From Linnemannia hyalina (Eukaryota > Mortierellomycota > Mortierellomycetes > Mortierellales > Mortierellaceae): 64,000 nucleotides of DNA. The notes under the pieces are model-generated. The model was given only the letters and a program-made list of their open reading frames with translations, did not search any database and was not told the origin of the DNA. The first letter of the stretch is position 1, and the number at the start of each line of letters is the position of its first letter. Position numbers and translations under genes: made by a program. Of the stretch, positions 10,038 to 22,818 are shown piece after piece. Where the stretch lies: the NCBI GenBank assembly GCA_019671135.1, contig JAHRHY010000006.1, forward strand, positions 1,426,001-1,490,000, in the 5' to 3' direction.

Positions 10038-12450
10038 ATGACCCTGTCTCGCCTTACGATCGCTTCATTGCGTCGAGGATCCCTCACCCCCTCCCTGCAA
10101 GCCGATTCGGTTGCAAATCGCCTCCAAAAAGCAACCATAACTCTTACCCAACAACGCCTCGGCTCAACATTCACCCAACCCTTGTTGTTATCGTCCAACG
10201 CGAAATATGCGACAACGCGTCATACCAGGCAAACTCGTCATTCCTCGGCCTTGGCACGGATATCTCCTCCACCCGGCTGGCGACACTATGTCATACCCGC
10301 TGTAGTGACACAGGGTGGTCTGGCCCTCTTTGGCCCCGGTATCCTTCTGGAGGCCAGAGACCTCCCCGTACAGCACCAACGCGCAAAGCCCGCTCACCCT
10401 ATCCCCTACGTCAAGACAGAGATTATTAAGGAAGCTGCTCAGGATCCATCCTTTTGGCGTCAATTAAGGCACCAACTCGAGGATCTGTGGGAGGATTATG
10501 TTGTGCATCCTGTCCTTACTATCTGGCGATTTGGAGTCCTCGCTCTTATATTTCTGCCGCTTATCGTCACGGTCCCCGCAGTCTTTATTGGAGAGAGGAA
10601 CAAGGAATTGAGTGACGAGCGGTCAGGGACTCTGTGGTGGTACAGTCTCTTGGTCAAGCACATGGAACTGGCAGGCCCTACGTTCATTAAGGTGATTTAT
10701 TGTCCTCATAATGTGTCTGATTTTGGACCCCCGCCGCAAACAGTTGAACTGGGTACGACATAAATGGTCATTTCTAAACCAGATTTTCTCCAATTACATG
10801 CACAACATAGTTATCGCAATGGGCCGCGTCAAGGACCGACATCTTCCCCACGCAACTCTGCATCATGCTGTCAAAGCTGCACAATCAAGTCGATCCTCAC
10901 TCGATAGAACATACCCGGCGCACGATCGAGGCGGCATTCGGGGGTCGCAAACTGGAGGAAATCTTTGACGAGTTCATCGAGACCCCTTTAGGTATTGGCG
11001 CTATTGCACAGGTGTATCGCGGACGGCTTAAGCCCGGCATCGCTCTGCATTTCGAACCCGAAGAGGACACTGAGAGCAAGGACAGTGGATCGGTCATGCA
11101 TAAGCTCAGCAGTGTCACCAAAACACCAGACCCCAATAAGCCCAAAAAACTCAAGACAGAGGTCGCCATCAAAGTCCTTCACCCAAAAGTTGCGCGGACA
11201 GTAGAGAGGGACTTGGCGATCATGAGGTTCTTTGCCAATATCATCCATCATATACCAACAATGAGATGGATCGCACTCCCGGACCAGGTGGCCATGTTTG
11301 GCGAGATGATGCAGGAGCAGCTGGATCTCCGAATTGAGGCCAAGAACTTGGAGATCTTTCAGCACAACTTCCGCGAGCGGTACACGGTGACCTTCCCAAC
11401 AGCGCTGAAGCAGTTTGCGACCAGGGAGATGCTGATTGAGGAATTTGTCGACGCATTGCCTCTGAAGACCATTCTTCAAAAAGGTGCTGGACCTTTCGCC
11501 TCCAAGATTGCGGATATTGGTCTCGATGGCTTCCTGGTAAGGACAATGAGCAGCTAATTTCGTTTCATGGTCATGTTAAAGAGAAGTATGTTCTGACACG
11601 CGCTTCAAAAAAACCCCCGGAATAGAGAATGTTGATTTTTGACAATTTCGTGCATGCAGACTTGCATCCAGGCAACATTTTCGTACGCTTCTACAACCCC
11701 TCGGCCAACAACTTGTTCAAGCAGATCCTGTCGAGGCTGAAGGGCGAGGAACAAAACACGATCTCCAGTACTGACGAGGCTACCATGCGACTGAGAGCAG
11801 TTCCTGAAGGCGACCTTGATGCATGGATGCGCGAGCTTGAGTGTCTCTACAACGAGGGATTTCGGCCACAAGTGGTCTTTATCGACGCAGGACTGATCTC
11901 GGAACTCTCGGACAAGAACCGACACGACTTTTTGGATCTCTTCCATGCACTTGCAGAATTTGACGGATACAGAGCAGGGAAGTTGATGATAGAGCGCTGT
12001 CGATCTCCCGAGAGTGTGCTTGACGGTGAGGTGTTTGCTCTCAGGATGCAGAAGCTGATTCTGGGTGTCAAGGAGACGGCCATGTCGCTTGGCAAGATCA
12101 AGATTGCGGATCTGTTGTCGGAGGTCATGGCGATGGTTCGTACTCACCACGTTCCGATGGAGGGCGACTTTGCCAACGTGGTGATTTCGATCTTGATTCT
12201 GGAAGGTATTGGACGGCAATTGAACCCCAACATTGATTTGTTCAAGACGGCGCTTCCTATCTTGAGACAGCTCGGTCGTCAGGATGGTGGACGGGGCGTG
12301 GTAGAGGGAGTCAAGGAGTTGCCAGGAGGTGGCGGGTGGTGGATCAAGATGTGGTTCTTGCTCGAGGCAAGGCAATGGGCGCACGAGACCCTAGAGTCGA
12401 CCACCACGGTGGATCGGCACCTCGACGTCCTTCTCCACCCCGCCATTTAG
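10038..12450 (+). CDS. ADCK2: ADCK2-type mitochondrial UbiB-family kinase-like protein (yeast Cqd1 relative)
   Basis: UbiB proteins are atypical kinases/ATPases; the ADCK2/Cqd1 branch is linked to mitochondrial coenzyme Q and lipid handling. Exons 10038-10691, 10811-11536 and 11626-12450 join in phase 0 and give 734 aa. The N-terminus is rich in Arg/Ser/Thr with no acidic residue for about 20 aa, as in a matrix presequence. Hydrophobic segments lie near residues 88-105 and 165-190. The UbiB signature segment reads KLSQWAASRTDIFP (218-231); the usual motif is KxGQ, so the glycine is serine here. The nucleotide-loop segment is IGAIAQVYRG, the ATP-site lysine is in VAIK (about 339), the catalytic HADLHPGN lies at about 470-477 and the metal-binding DAG at about 547. 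A charged insert between loop and lysine (about 305-330) is variable. ADCK2 rather than COQ8 or ADCK1/5 is judged from overall length and from the insert between HADLHPGN and DAG. Confidence 0.87.
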
Positions 12451-12585
12451 AATTCGTAAATCAAAGATCGCACCACCGTCACACAAACGAACTCTTTTTT
12501 CTTTTTTACCTCAAGAAAATTGTTAGCATCATTCACACTCTTTTCATTCCCCAACGACCAACATTCAGATCTGCTTTGTTTCGAC

Positions 12586-15127
12586 ATGAAGGTCAACGAA
12601 CCTGTGGTCGAACATGTGTACACGCCAACTTTTTACTTCGACCAACTCCCCAACAACAACAAACACTCTTTGTCACAGAACAGCACAACAACAAACTCGG
12701 ACTCGGACTCGGTGACCAAACCAACAAGGGCGCAATGGTATCGAGCCGCAGTAGCGCCTGTTGCCTTTGACGAGGCCACCTTCTGGCAGGTCCTGGTACT
12801 GTCCTCAGACCTAAATCCTTTTTTTGTTGTTTTTTTGCCTGTCAACTGATCTCTTTGAAGATGTACAGTGTGTTTTACTAAATGTACTTGTACAATTCTG
12901 TGGAAAAAAATAATTTAGGAACGGTGGATTCTGGAAGCACCGTCGATCATCCCGCCGATCTCCAAGGTGGAAATCTTACAAACAGTAGACGCCACAGCGG
13001 CAGATCAGGATACCAAAACCTCGATGGATGAACAAGGTCATCCGACAAATCATCATGAAAGAGAACTGGCTTTGTTGGACGGACTGGTGCCGTTCAAGAG
13101 TGTCCGTCGTCAATTGATCCCCAAGCGAGCGGACAAGGATCCCGTCATGGAGGAGCAGCTTTACTACTGTTGCGATGCCCGTATTCAGGAACAGGATGAG
13201 AATGTTGACACTTCAACAGGACAAGGGGGCCCAAGGGTCACTAACCAGGCGATATTTGCACCCATCATTTCGCGTACTGCCGCAACTACCGAAGCCAAGG
13301 CTGATTTGAAACAGGAGGCAGAAGAGGATGTGATCAAGATCTTGACGGAGGCTTTGCCGTTTTACTACCCAAAAGTGCGGGGGTTTCGGTACGGGTATCG
13401 GTTTGACCCTGAGGAGGCTCCTGAGGACAAGGAGGATCATCACGACGACAGTCATAACCGTAATCAGGACGACAGTGAGAAGGATCAGGATGGTCAGGGC
13501 AAGCAAGGACAAGGGGGTGAAGAGAAACAATCGACCCCAGCACCAGTACCGGCACCGAAAAAGAAACATGCACCCAAGAACCGGATCATTAGTCGACGGA
13601 CAGGGTGGCTCTCACTCGATCTGTATCTGAATGGTGACGAAGGAGAGTTCACCGACAAGATTGTAAGTGTTTTCTTTTTTTTTTTTTTTTTTTCTTGGGC
13701 GATTTATTTTGACCTACTTTTTCGTACTTCACCCCCGAAGCTTGCACAAACCACTTTTATTTATGTTTACCCCCTTTTTTTTTCCTATTTACGATGCAGC
13801 AATACGTGTTCAAGGAACTGTTTAAGAAACTTTACAAATGGGGCAACAACACCACAAAGGGGTTCACAAAGAGCAGAGTCCAACACGACGTCATGGTCCC
13901 CAAGGACCTGTATCTCAGGACCTATGCCAGGATGAAGGAGACCCATGCTCAGAAATGGGTAAAGTCCTGGCCGGAGCGGACGGACCCGACCAAGTTTGTC
14001 TTTGAGGATATTGCGATCGCAGCCTGGTTGGTCGCCCTTTGGGAGCTTGAACGGGAATCAGCTGTAGCTGATGTTGATGGGACGACTGGATCAGACAAGG
14101 CGAGCAGGAAAAAGCAAACGTTTGTGGATCTGGGGTGTGGGAATGGGTTGTTGACGCATATCTTGAACGAAGAGGGACACAAAGGCAGGGGTATTGATAT
14201 TGTGTCGAGGAAAGTCTGGGATATATATGGACCCAACACCGAGCTGAAAGGTAATGTCGCGCATAGCTTTGTCATGTAAACTAAGCATTTTTTGAAGGGG
14301 GGTCAGGAAAACGACATTATACACTATGGATGTGTACAATGTTTTTTAACGCGTCTTTTTTTTTTTTTTTTTTTTTTTTTTTTGGCGACTGCCCAATCCT
14401 CCCTCTCTTAGCTGAAACCCTGATCCCGAACGAGACCATGTACGAGGACGTAGACTGGATTATCGGTAACCATGCTGATGAGTTGGCTCCTTGGGTGCCC
14501 ATCATCGCTTCGCGCTCCAAACCTCTCACTAGGTAATTTCACTCAGTCGATACGGATGTCCATCAAAGGCACTATACTATGTAACTGATCAATATATTAA
14601 CATCCTTCCTCTTATTCATTTTTAGGTTTGTGGTGATTCCTTGCTGCTTCTTTGACCTGAATGGCAGTCGGTACCCGTTTGCTGAAGGCGCGCCTGACGG
14701 GAAATATAAAGCCTACCAGGGCTATATTAGTCGAGTGATCGAGACGTGTGGTTATGAGCTACAGACAGAGGTCTTAAGGATACCTAGTACTAAGAATATT
14801 GCTCTTGTTGGAATGTCCAGGAAGCGGAAACATGACAGCAGCGATAATACCGTCGCGCGAGAAGAAGGGTCTGGCAAAGGCGGGGATGAGGAGGAGGACG
14901 AGATGGAAAGAACTCATAAGAGGGTCGATACTCTCGTCGCCAAGAGCGGCTTGTTTGTGGCCCGTATCTCGGACAAGGAGAAGCAGGCTTCTCAAAAGGC
15001 CAAACAAACCGCCAAAGTCGCCAAGGAGGCCACCCCACCACCACCACCACCACCACCACCACCACCATCTACCCTTATTTCTACCTCCAAGAACAACAAC
15101 ACCGAAGACGTCCAAAATGTACAATAA
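12586..15127 (+). CDS. TRM44: tRNA(Ser) Um44 2'-O-methyltransferase TRM44
   Basis: TRM44 methylates the 2'-OH of U44 in tRNA-Ser, using S-adenosylmethionine, in the cytoplasm. Exons 12586-12795, 12919-13662, 13800-14250, 14412-14532 and 14626-15127 give 675 aa in one frame. The SAM-binding motif VDLGCGNGLL is at about 426-435, followed by GRGIDIVSRKVWDIYG. The family blocks DWIIGNHADELAPWVP and FVVIPCCFFDLNG come after it, the second typical of TRM44. An acidic low-complexity insert lies near 220-280. The C-terminal tail is basic and includes a run of 11 prolines coded by (CCA)n. The 14251-14411 intron contains a pure T-run of about 30 bases. In exon 1, the donor CTG|GTACTG was preferred over CAG|GTCCTG; both are in phase. 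Confidence 0.92.
15032..15066 (+). repeat. (CCA)n trinucleotide repeat in TRM44 coding sequence
   Basis: An uninterrupted CCA repeat codes the 11-proline run near the TRM44 C-terminus. It is prone to length variation between strains. Confidence 0.9.
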
Positions 15128-15186
15128 TAAAAGATGATTTAGTTAAGATGTCTAGAGAAGAAGAAAAAGAGATAAGATGTATCTAT

Positions 15187-18100
15187 CTAACCGAGTCCTC
15201 CGATCATGCCTCCAGCAGTCTCCTTGTGCTTCAAAAAGTTGATTGAGAACTTGTCGCCCTGAGCAGCCGCCAACTTGAACCAATGCATTGCTGCTGCTAG
15301 GTTCTCGGGGTTGAACTTGTCTGGCTCACCACCAGACTGGTGCTGCTGCTGATGATGTTGGTTCCGGTACTGTTGTTGATGGCTGAGGTGATGATGATAA
15401 GGATGCTGAGACATCGCGTTGCCATTGTTGTGGTGCGAAGAGCCTCCCATAAACATCATCCCCGCCGGAGTCGAATGTCGCCCAACTGCATGATGCGTGT
15501 CCATGTACTGCTGATCCACATCATGGGGATGATGGCCCTCCGCAAACTCTATCATCGGTGGCGGCTGTAGCTGTTGCTGATGATGATGCTGCTGAAGCTG
15601 GTGCTGCAACAGCGACGCCGTCGAAGAATTGTTGGGCGGTTCCGAGTTTCCAGACCCAATTGATGATGATCCCGTGAACGAGCCCAAACCAGTCATGATC
15701 CCCAACCCACTCAGGACACCGCTCCCAAAACTACTACCACTACCACTGTTGCTGTGCTGATGACGCGACCTCTGCTTGATGGGAATACTGGCGGTGCTGG
15801 ATTTTCCAAAGATCGAGCCCGAGAGCGTACCCTTGGGGGATGGTGGTGGTGGAGGGGTGTTGGTTCTTCCTGTGCTCGTGCTGCTTATAGTGTTGGAGCG
15901 ACCATATCTCGTCGTGCCGATGGAAATGGGTGAGGGGACGCGGCTGATCTGAGAGATGAGAGGAGAGCCATCCGATTTGGCGTATCCGATCGTTGGAGAC
16001 GAGGATGACGGGAGAATCGGGAGCGACATGTACAGGATTGCGAGCTCTCTTTGAGCCACCTGATGAGACTCTTTGGCACCTATTTTCCATGAACGAAAAG
16101 TATCACTGTTTAGAAAACAGAATCGACAAAAATAAAGTACAGGTGGACGTTGTATCAATGCTATCCCACTCACCGATAGTAAAGAGGCGCACGGCTTCAG
16201 ACATCCGCGTCCGTTCCTCGTCATCTTGCATGATGTTCCTGCTGCCCGACCTATCAGACTCCTGCCTCGTCCTAGAGCTCTCTTCGACATCCACATATCG
16301 CGTTCCCTTCGCAACCACATACTCGATCACATCGTTTTTCAAGATCGAGATTGCCATCGCCATGTCCCAGAAGGCCTTGCCGTCGTATCGGAGGTCCAAG
16401 ATATTCCCAGGGATGAACGTCGCGATCAATTGCATATCGCGCAAGAGATGTCTTGGTCGCAGGACATCAGGATGTCGGAAGAGCCGCTCAATCTCGTCAA
16501 CAATGGCGTCTGTGCCTGGAGTTAGCATACGAGGCGACACAAAGACTTCTTGCTCCATGTCCTTGGAGGGCCTTGGACGTGAATGCGATGGTCGTGTTTC
16601 CTGCTGGAGATGAGAGGTTGAGAACAACCGGGGCAAAGGACCTCCTGCACACGAGTCAGGGTACGAAAGCGATGCAACGATTAGCTGCTCCAGAGCAAAG
16701 AGATGCCCCAGCTTCTGATAGGGGGACTTTGCCAAGTTGAACTGGTCCATGGTCGCTCTATATGCTTCCGCCATGTCGTAAGGCTCCGTGGATCCTGGAC
16801 CAGGCGGCTCTCTTGAAGGTCGCTTCTCAGGGAGATTCTTAACTTGAACATTGAGTAGACTTTTGCCCGAGTTCTTGGGGCGCTCAGTGGAGTCGCTCTT
16901 GGGTCGGCTGTTCAACATAACCAGCGGCTCGCTGCGGGCACTCAGTTGAGAGGATGTTCGGCTTGCTACGGGAGACGACCCTTGATCTGCAGGAAGGAGA
17001 AAAGATTCAAAGGAGGAATCCTGGGTATGTCGCGAGGCCATCGATGACCGCGAATCTGGGCGAAGGTGGTCTGGGCACGAATCAACATGCGATTTATCGC
17101 CTAGGTCCATCTGGTTCTGGTATAAATCCACTCCATCCTCGTTGCAGTCCTGCTCAGAGTGAGATTCTCCATCACAACAGTGTGCGTCGACGCCATCTCG
17201 AATCTCGCGATCCCCCATCTCTGTCAAGAACTCGATGAACCACCGATCGGCCTCCACCTCGCCAAACAGATCCAGCCACTCTGAGAGAAGGAAGCTGGTC
17301 AACTTGAGCTGCACCCTCCTCATGAACTCTGGCATATCCTTGGGAAGCTGCATCAGCTGGTGTGGCAGGATGGTCGAAGATCCTCCTCCAGGCGTTGTGG
17401 AGCTGCTGTAGGATGCTGATGTGCCATGAGAGGTGATCGGATAAGGAGTGTTGTAGAGCGCATATGTCGGTCCGGGATGCGACGCGTAAATCGAGGTCGG
17501 GTCGTCCGGCAAGATTGGGATGGTTTCCGGTGTCGACTGATGACCCCCCTGGAGTGGCTGTCGATGCACTCCCTTTGACCGCGCGCCGGTGCTACCTCCG
17601 TTGGTGCTGTAGACAGAGGACTGCGAGGACTGAGAACTGACGCTGCTGCTGCTGTTGAGGGCTGCTCCATGATTGCTGTTATTCGATGAAGCCGCCGGCG
17701 AGAAGAACTGGTTGGTACTGGGTGCAGAAGACGCCACACTCCCGTTCTTGAACGAATTGACGATGAACTCTGCCATTCCCGATGCACTGCTACTCGACTT
17801 GGTTTGGGCGGCAGTCTCAGCAGGGCCCATTCCGATAATGAACTGTCCGTTAAGCTTGGCGACTTCCTTGACGAAAAAGTCGCTTCCGCAGTTGGCTAGA
17901 AACGGCAGCAAAGGTCCACTCTGAGTCGCATGAGTTGTCTGTGTGGTGGGCATCAGGATACCGGTCCCACCAAGACCAACTCCCTTAACAACCGATTCGA
18001 TCTCCATGCAAAACCGCAAAAAGTTGTCTTCGCCTGGCAAAAAGTTGTGAATCCCAGTATCCGTGACCCAGCGTTGCACAGCCTCCACCTCGCGCGCGTC

Positions 18101-21100
18101 CATGATGAAATCGCTTTGGGCCTCAGCAGCTTCTCCTAGAAATCCCGAAGATCCTGGTTGGCCGAGAGTGTGAGCATTCGTCCAAGGCATTCCTGGGTTG
18201 CTGGGGTTATAGCTGGACGAAAACACGGTCTGCTCCCTCTCTCGCAAGTGACCGAGGTTGCTCTCCATGGTAGAGTGGGACCCAAAAGAACGCGATGCCA
18301 TGTTGTCGATGTATGCACTGAAGCTGCTCCGTCGAGGTTTGGACGGCCTCAGCACCTGAGCAGTGTGGCCAGTCTTCCCGACAGCCCTGCGCAAACCAGA
18401 TTCTCCCGAGTATCCAGAGGCATCGCCGTAGACCGATTGGTATGCGTGATCCTGACACGCACCTTTGCATCCTTCCATCTCACAACCAGGTCGACGTGAT
18501 CCTGCAGACCTGAGCTCAGGCTCACTCCAGCTGGGGAAAAGGCCGTGAAGACGCTCCCACTCCTCCGCGGTGAGGTACTTTCTCATCAAATTCCTGTTCA
18601 GTCGACTGAGCGTAGCCACGACCCCGAACGACTTTTCGAATGCTCTTGATGTCCGGACGCAAGTCACATAGTACATCTTGATCCTGAGAGCCGAAAGTCC
18701 CTCTCGCTTGCGTTCGATAGCAGAGACGATCCGCGTATGCCACGAGTGAGCGAATCCCTCCCAAAGCGTCCTGCTGCTCGCTCTCTTGGCCCGGTGCTCC
18801 AATCGATGCTTGATCGGCATCGCCAACAGGTAGATCAGCTTGGAGCCATCTAGCTGCCGAAGCACCTGAGAGGAGGCCAGAACCTGAAGCGAGTGGTTGA
18901 ATCCGATCGCTGCCGCATGGTTGCCAGAAGCCCGCGCCTGCTCGACCCCTTGCAAGAGGAGAGACCGGATGCTCTCGTGAGTCACATCAGAAGTAGTTGA
19001 GTCGAGGCAGTGTCCATAATGTCCTCCGTATAGGTCGACAGGAAACAGATCAAACTCCCGAAGCAACTTGAAGATCGACCGGGCCACCGTCCTGATCTCC
19101 TCAGGCAGATCGGACTCTGAACGAACAGTATGTCGGATCCTGGTCTTCCAAGCTCGATCTGCCGCCAATCTCCTCGCGTTGACGACCCTGGATGTATCAA
19201 ATTGAGCCTGAGAGTGGTGGCTGTCGATGAGGTCTCCTGGACGATCTCTGGCAACTGGGATCGTCTTTGTTCCTGACTGATCGACCGCCGACAACATTTG
19301 GCTACTGTTCACACGCAAGATAGACATGTCCTTGTCCTCTGATGTCAGGGGCTGTGATCTCTGAGCCAACGCACTATCCTCCGACGACATAATCGAATCC
19401 GTGTCCGATGCTTCCACATCAAGGTCAACATCCATGTTGGACTCAAAACTGTCTCCTCCTGCAGAGTCCATAACCTGGTCGACCAACATGGGTTTGGTGA
19501 CGGTGATAATTCGCGATCCACCAGTCACTCCGGTCGCCTCCATCACCATCGCCATACAAGGGGGCGCCAATGCCAATCCAGCCTCGACAAGTTGACTCCG
19601 GTCCGAACCAACTCCGTTGCTCCTTGATGGTCTTTCCAAAGTCTCGCCGCTCGGCTCCTCGTACTGAACATATGCCAAGGCCCAAGGCTCCCGCAGTGGA
19701 GTGAGTCCTGGATTATAAGCAACCCCTGGAACTTCTTTGAGAGGTCCTGGATGAACTCTCTTCAACTCCTGAATCGCCGCCTTGAGATCAGGCATCAAGC
19801 TTTTATCATCCCAATTCTTCACAGACGAGGTGGTTACTGGCGCGTGGGTGGAAATGAAGGGATGGGTGGCCGGTGTTACGGTCGAGGTTGATTGGTCCTT
19901 TGGGTCCAGGATGGGGCAAGGGTTAGATGCGGCTGCGATCCCGGCAGAACTGGTGACTTCAATAGTCGCCGTACGAGGAGATGCAACTTGACCTGGCTTG
20001 ATTCCTGATAACGATAGGAGAGTCAATCCATTAGACGCTTGGTCAGAGGGTGCGAGTGCGCTTGGGGATTTTTCCAGAGGTGGTGGTTGAGGTGGCTTCG
20101 CCTTGAATGGTAGGGAGGAAGAAGCTCCAGAGAAGAACGAAAAGCTGGGTGAAGCCCTTTTGTGGGTCCTGGCTACGTTTGATGAGTGAATCCCTTTAGC
20201 GGCGGGTCCTGGTCCTGCTGCAACAGTGGCTGAACTGGCGGCGGCCTTCATTGCTGCAAGATACGTTGGCGGCGTTTCCGAAGATGTCCGCAGGCGAGTG
20301 ACGGGGACGTTTTTCCCATTGAAACTGCTTGACCTCGTCATGTTGATGGTCGAGGCCAGTGAGGCTGGTGTGACGTAAGTTGATTTGAGCTGAGGGCAAA
20401 CAAAGTAGAATAGGGTAGTGAAATCAGCCGGACAGAGGAGCAGCATGGGTGTAATTGAGGGTCCTGTAGATCCTAGTCCTCCTCCTGGATGTTGTGGAAA
20501 AGTTGTCCGCACTGGTCCCGGAGTCGACAACTCTGTATTGGGATTAAGAGTATAATGGCGCGGTGAGTTATGTGTTGGATGTGCAGGTTCCGAGAAGAAG
20601 CTGACAAGGGACTCGATCTTTTCCCGAATCCGTGGATCAATCACAGCCGAGCGGCTCTCCCTATCAAATACAACGAGATTTCACATATGAGCATGAGTAA
20701 GCTGTATGGTGTTGGACTCGAGAGGAATTTCACGCGACAGGATTGTTTGCAAGAGGTGTCTCACCAGCCAGGCACCGGATTCAAAATACTGGTGACATAT
20801 CGATACAGGCGCTGGTGAGTGTTGAACAAAACGCGCTGGCGTTGTTTCTCCGATAGAAAGGTGTCTTGAAACATGCCATAGGTCTAGAATCACACAATAG
20901 AGTTACATTAGCATTGGTTTCTCAGTCACCAGCAAACTGGTGCGAAGTAATAGTGGCTATTGTACATTACCTCCGGATAGGCGATGCATTTGTTCATGAA
21001 CCGGTAAAAGAAGAACTTGACGATGATGATCAGGGAAGCGTACGCTCTCGCTCCACCATCCAGCTCAGCAAAGATCATCCGGGATATCTCGAGAAGCCAG

Positions 21101-22818
21101 GGCGGAGTGAAATTCTTGAGTGTACTCAGAATATCCAAGCATGCTTCCGTATAGAACTCCTCCACGACTGCCAGTCGGCCTGTTCCATCACGGTTCCCAT
21201 GCGCTCTTGATCGTCCGTCACTGTCACCTGAGGAATCGCCATTGTCCTTGACCCCTGTGGCTAGGTCGTCGGACGTCACAACTTTCATGACTGGAACGCT
21301 CGGCATGCGACCTAGTGACTGATGATGTTGGTGATGTACATGATGAAGGTGCTGACTAGGTCCTTGAGCGAACGGGAGCAAGTTGGCATTGAGCTCCTCG
21401 TCCGAAAATCCTGCTAGTGCCCACTCGCCTTTGTAGATAAGGTCCAGAAGCGTCTTCTCGAATCCTGCCTTGACCCGACTCACATGCTGCCATTCCGATT
21501 GGATGACATACCGCTCCAGCATCTCTACCATCAGTCGCTCACCCTTCTTCTCCGACAGTAGCGCCACAAAGATGCTCACAACCGTCCGAGTCCGAAGGGT
21601 GTGCTCCCGCTCAAACGAGGACGGGCCAAAGAGGTTGCCGAAAATAATATGCACGACATCCTGATTATTGATAAAGTTGGGTATGGTAGATGATGTTGGT
21701 AGCTGTTGTCTTTGTTGGTTCTGCTGTTGTTGCTGTGATGTGAAAAGATGTGGTTGTGACGCTGACTGTTGATAGCCATGGCCGATCGAGCCTACTCCAT
21801 ACGAACGCTCCCTACCACTCCGACTTCCTGAATGCGAATGGTGCGTCGTCTGCACAGGTTTCTCGACAAGAAGAAGAGAGTCCAGCTCCTGGGATTGAAG
21901 GTTCCTGAAAGCAGTCGCAAGAATGGTGGGATCTGTCCGCAGTCGATGCAAAAAGGCTAGAATAGTCGACGAGGAAACTTGACTCATCATGTCCAGGAAG
22001 CTAGGTCTGGGCTGAGGGTGTGCAAGGCAATTCTGCAGGATCCGATCTGTTTCTTCGTACGAGTGGTTGTAAGAAGAAACGAATTCTGCTCGTCTGTCCG
22101 GTCTCTGCTTGTTCTTGAAGGCGTCGTGTGCATGATCGTACGCAAAATCGAGACCGCGGGAAACTCTTGCTGAAAGGACCAAGCCCATGAGGTGTGCGTG
22201 GAGTTGCAATGACTGGTGAAAGTCCTTTTGCTTTGAGCTTTTGTCGAGAAGGAAGACCTGGAGGAGATCCTGGAGCGTTGGATGGTCCGGGAAATGATAG
22301 TCGCCGAAAAACAGTGGCTCCATTGGTCCGACTTGTGGAACCGATCCTACCGGTGTTGATGTCGAAGATGTCCGTCCTGAGGCCGAAGATGAAGGTGACC
22401 GTGAAGCATCTTTGCTGGTATATCGCCGTCCACTTGAAGGTGCATCGATGCTTGGTTCCTTAGCTGGCGGTAGTGGTATATCAGCAGAATCCCGAGTGGG
22501 CTTGAATGGGTTGAACTCAACGGTGGTCGTGTGCTGGTGAATTGCAGTAACGGGAGCTTGCGAGGACGAAGTGGACGAGAAGACGGATGACGAGGCTGAT
22601 GTGGTCGAGGAGGTTGATGATAGAGCTGATGAAGAAGGGGAAAGGCGGGCTGTCATTGAAGCAGTCGCAGTAATTGTTGAAGAGTGGAGCAACGTCGATG
22701 AGTCTTCGGAGGAGGACCGGCGCGAGAGTTTTATAGGGTCAATATCGGCGGTGTGTAGGTCAAATGTTGAGGTGGAGCAAGAAGTCCGCAAGGTCCCAAT
22801 GCTTGAATATGCCGACAT
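15187..22818 (-). CDS. Large conserved fungal protein: RasGAP-like region, disordered middle, Sel1-like C-terminus
   Basis: Four exons (20971-22818, 20765-20883, 16174-20660, 15187-16079) join in phase into 2,448 aa; one exon is 4,487 nt. Residues about 155-660 are helical and conserved in style (PTLQDLLQVFLLD, LRTRTVVSIFVALLSEKKGERLM, IIVKFFFYRFMNKCIAYPE, SEKQRQRVLFNTHQRLYRYV). The FFYRFMN(x)3YPE block with its following helix resembles the core of RasGAP folds (F-x-R-F-x-x-P-A/x-P). Another block reads MLLLCPADFTTLFYFV. The C-terminal part has GKAFWDMAMAISILK and EAVRLFTIGAKESHQVAQRELAILYMSLP, a Sel1-like helical-repeat hallmark seen in uncharacterised filamentous-fungal proteins, and ends with a further Sel1-like helix (LAAAMHWFKLAAAQGD). 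Long Ser/Gln/His-rich linkers separate the blocks. GAP activity is not shown; no function should be assigned. It converges with TRM44, 59 bp from stop to stop. I start at ATG 22818; an in-frame ATG at 23052 would add a doubtful hydrophobic leader. Confidence 0.75.

Noticed and set aside
9791..10429. 212-aa plus-strand open frame upstream of and overlapping the ADCK2-type gene
   Set aside because: It begins in a pyrimidine-rich leader and shows no motif; the overlapping frame from 10038 has the presequence and UbiB domain.
14774..15137. Poly-His and poly-Trp open frames
   Set aside because: Other-frame readings of the CCA repeat that codes polyproline in TRM44.
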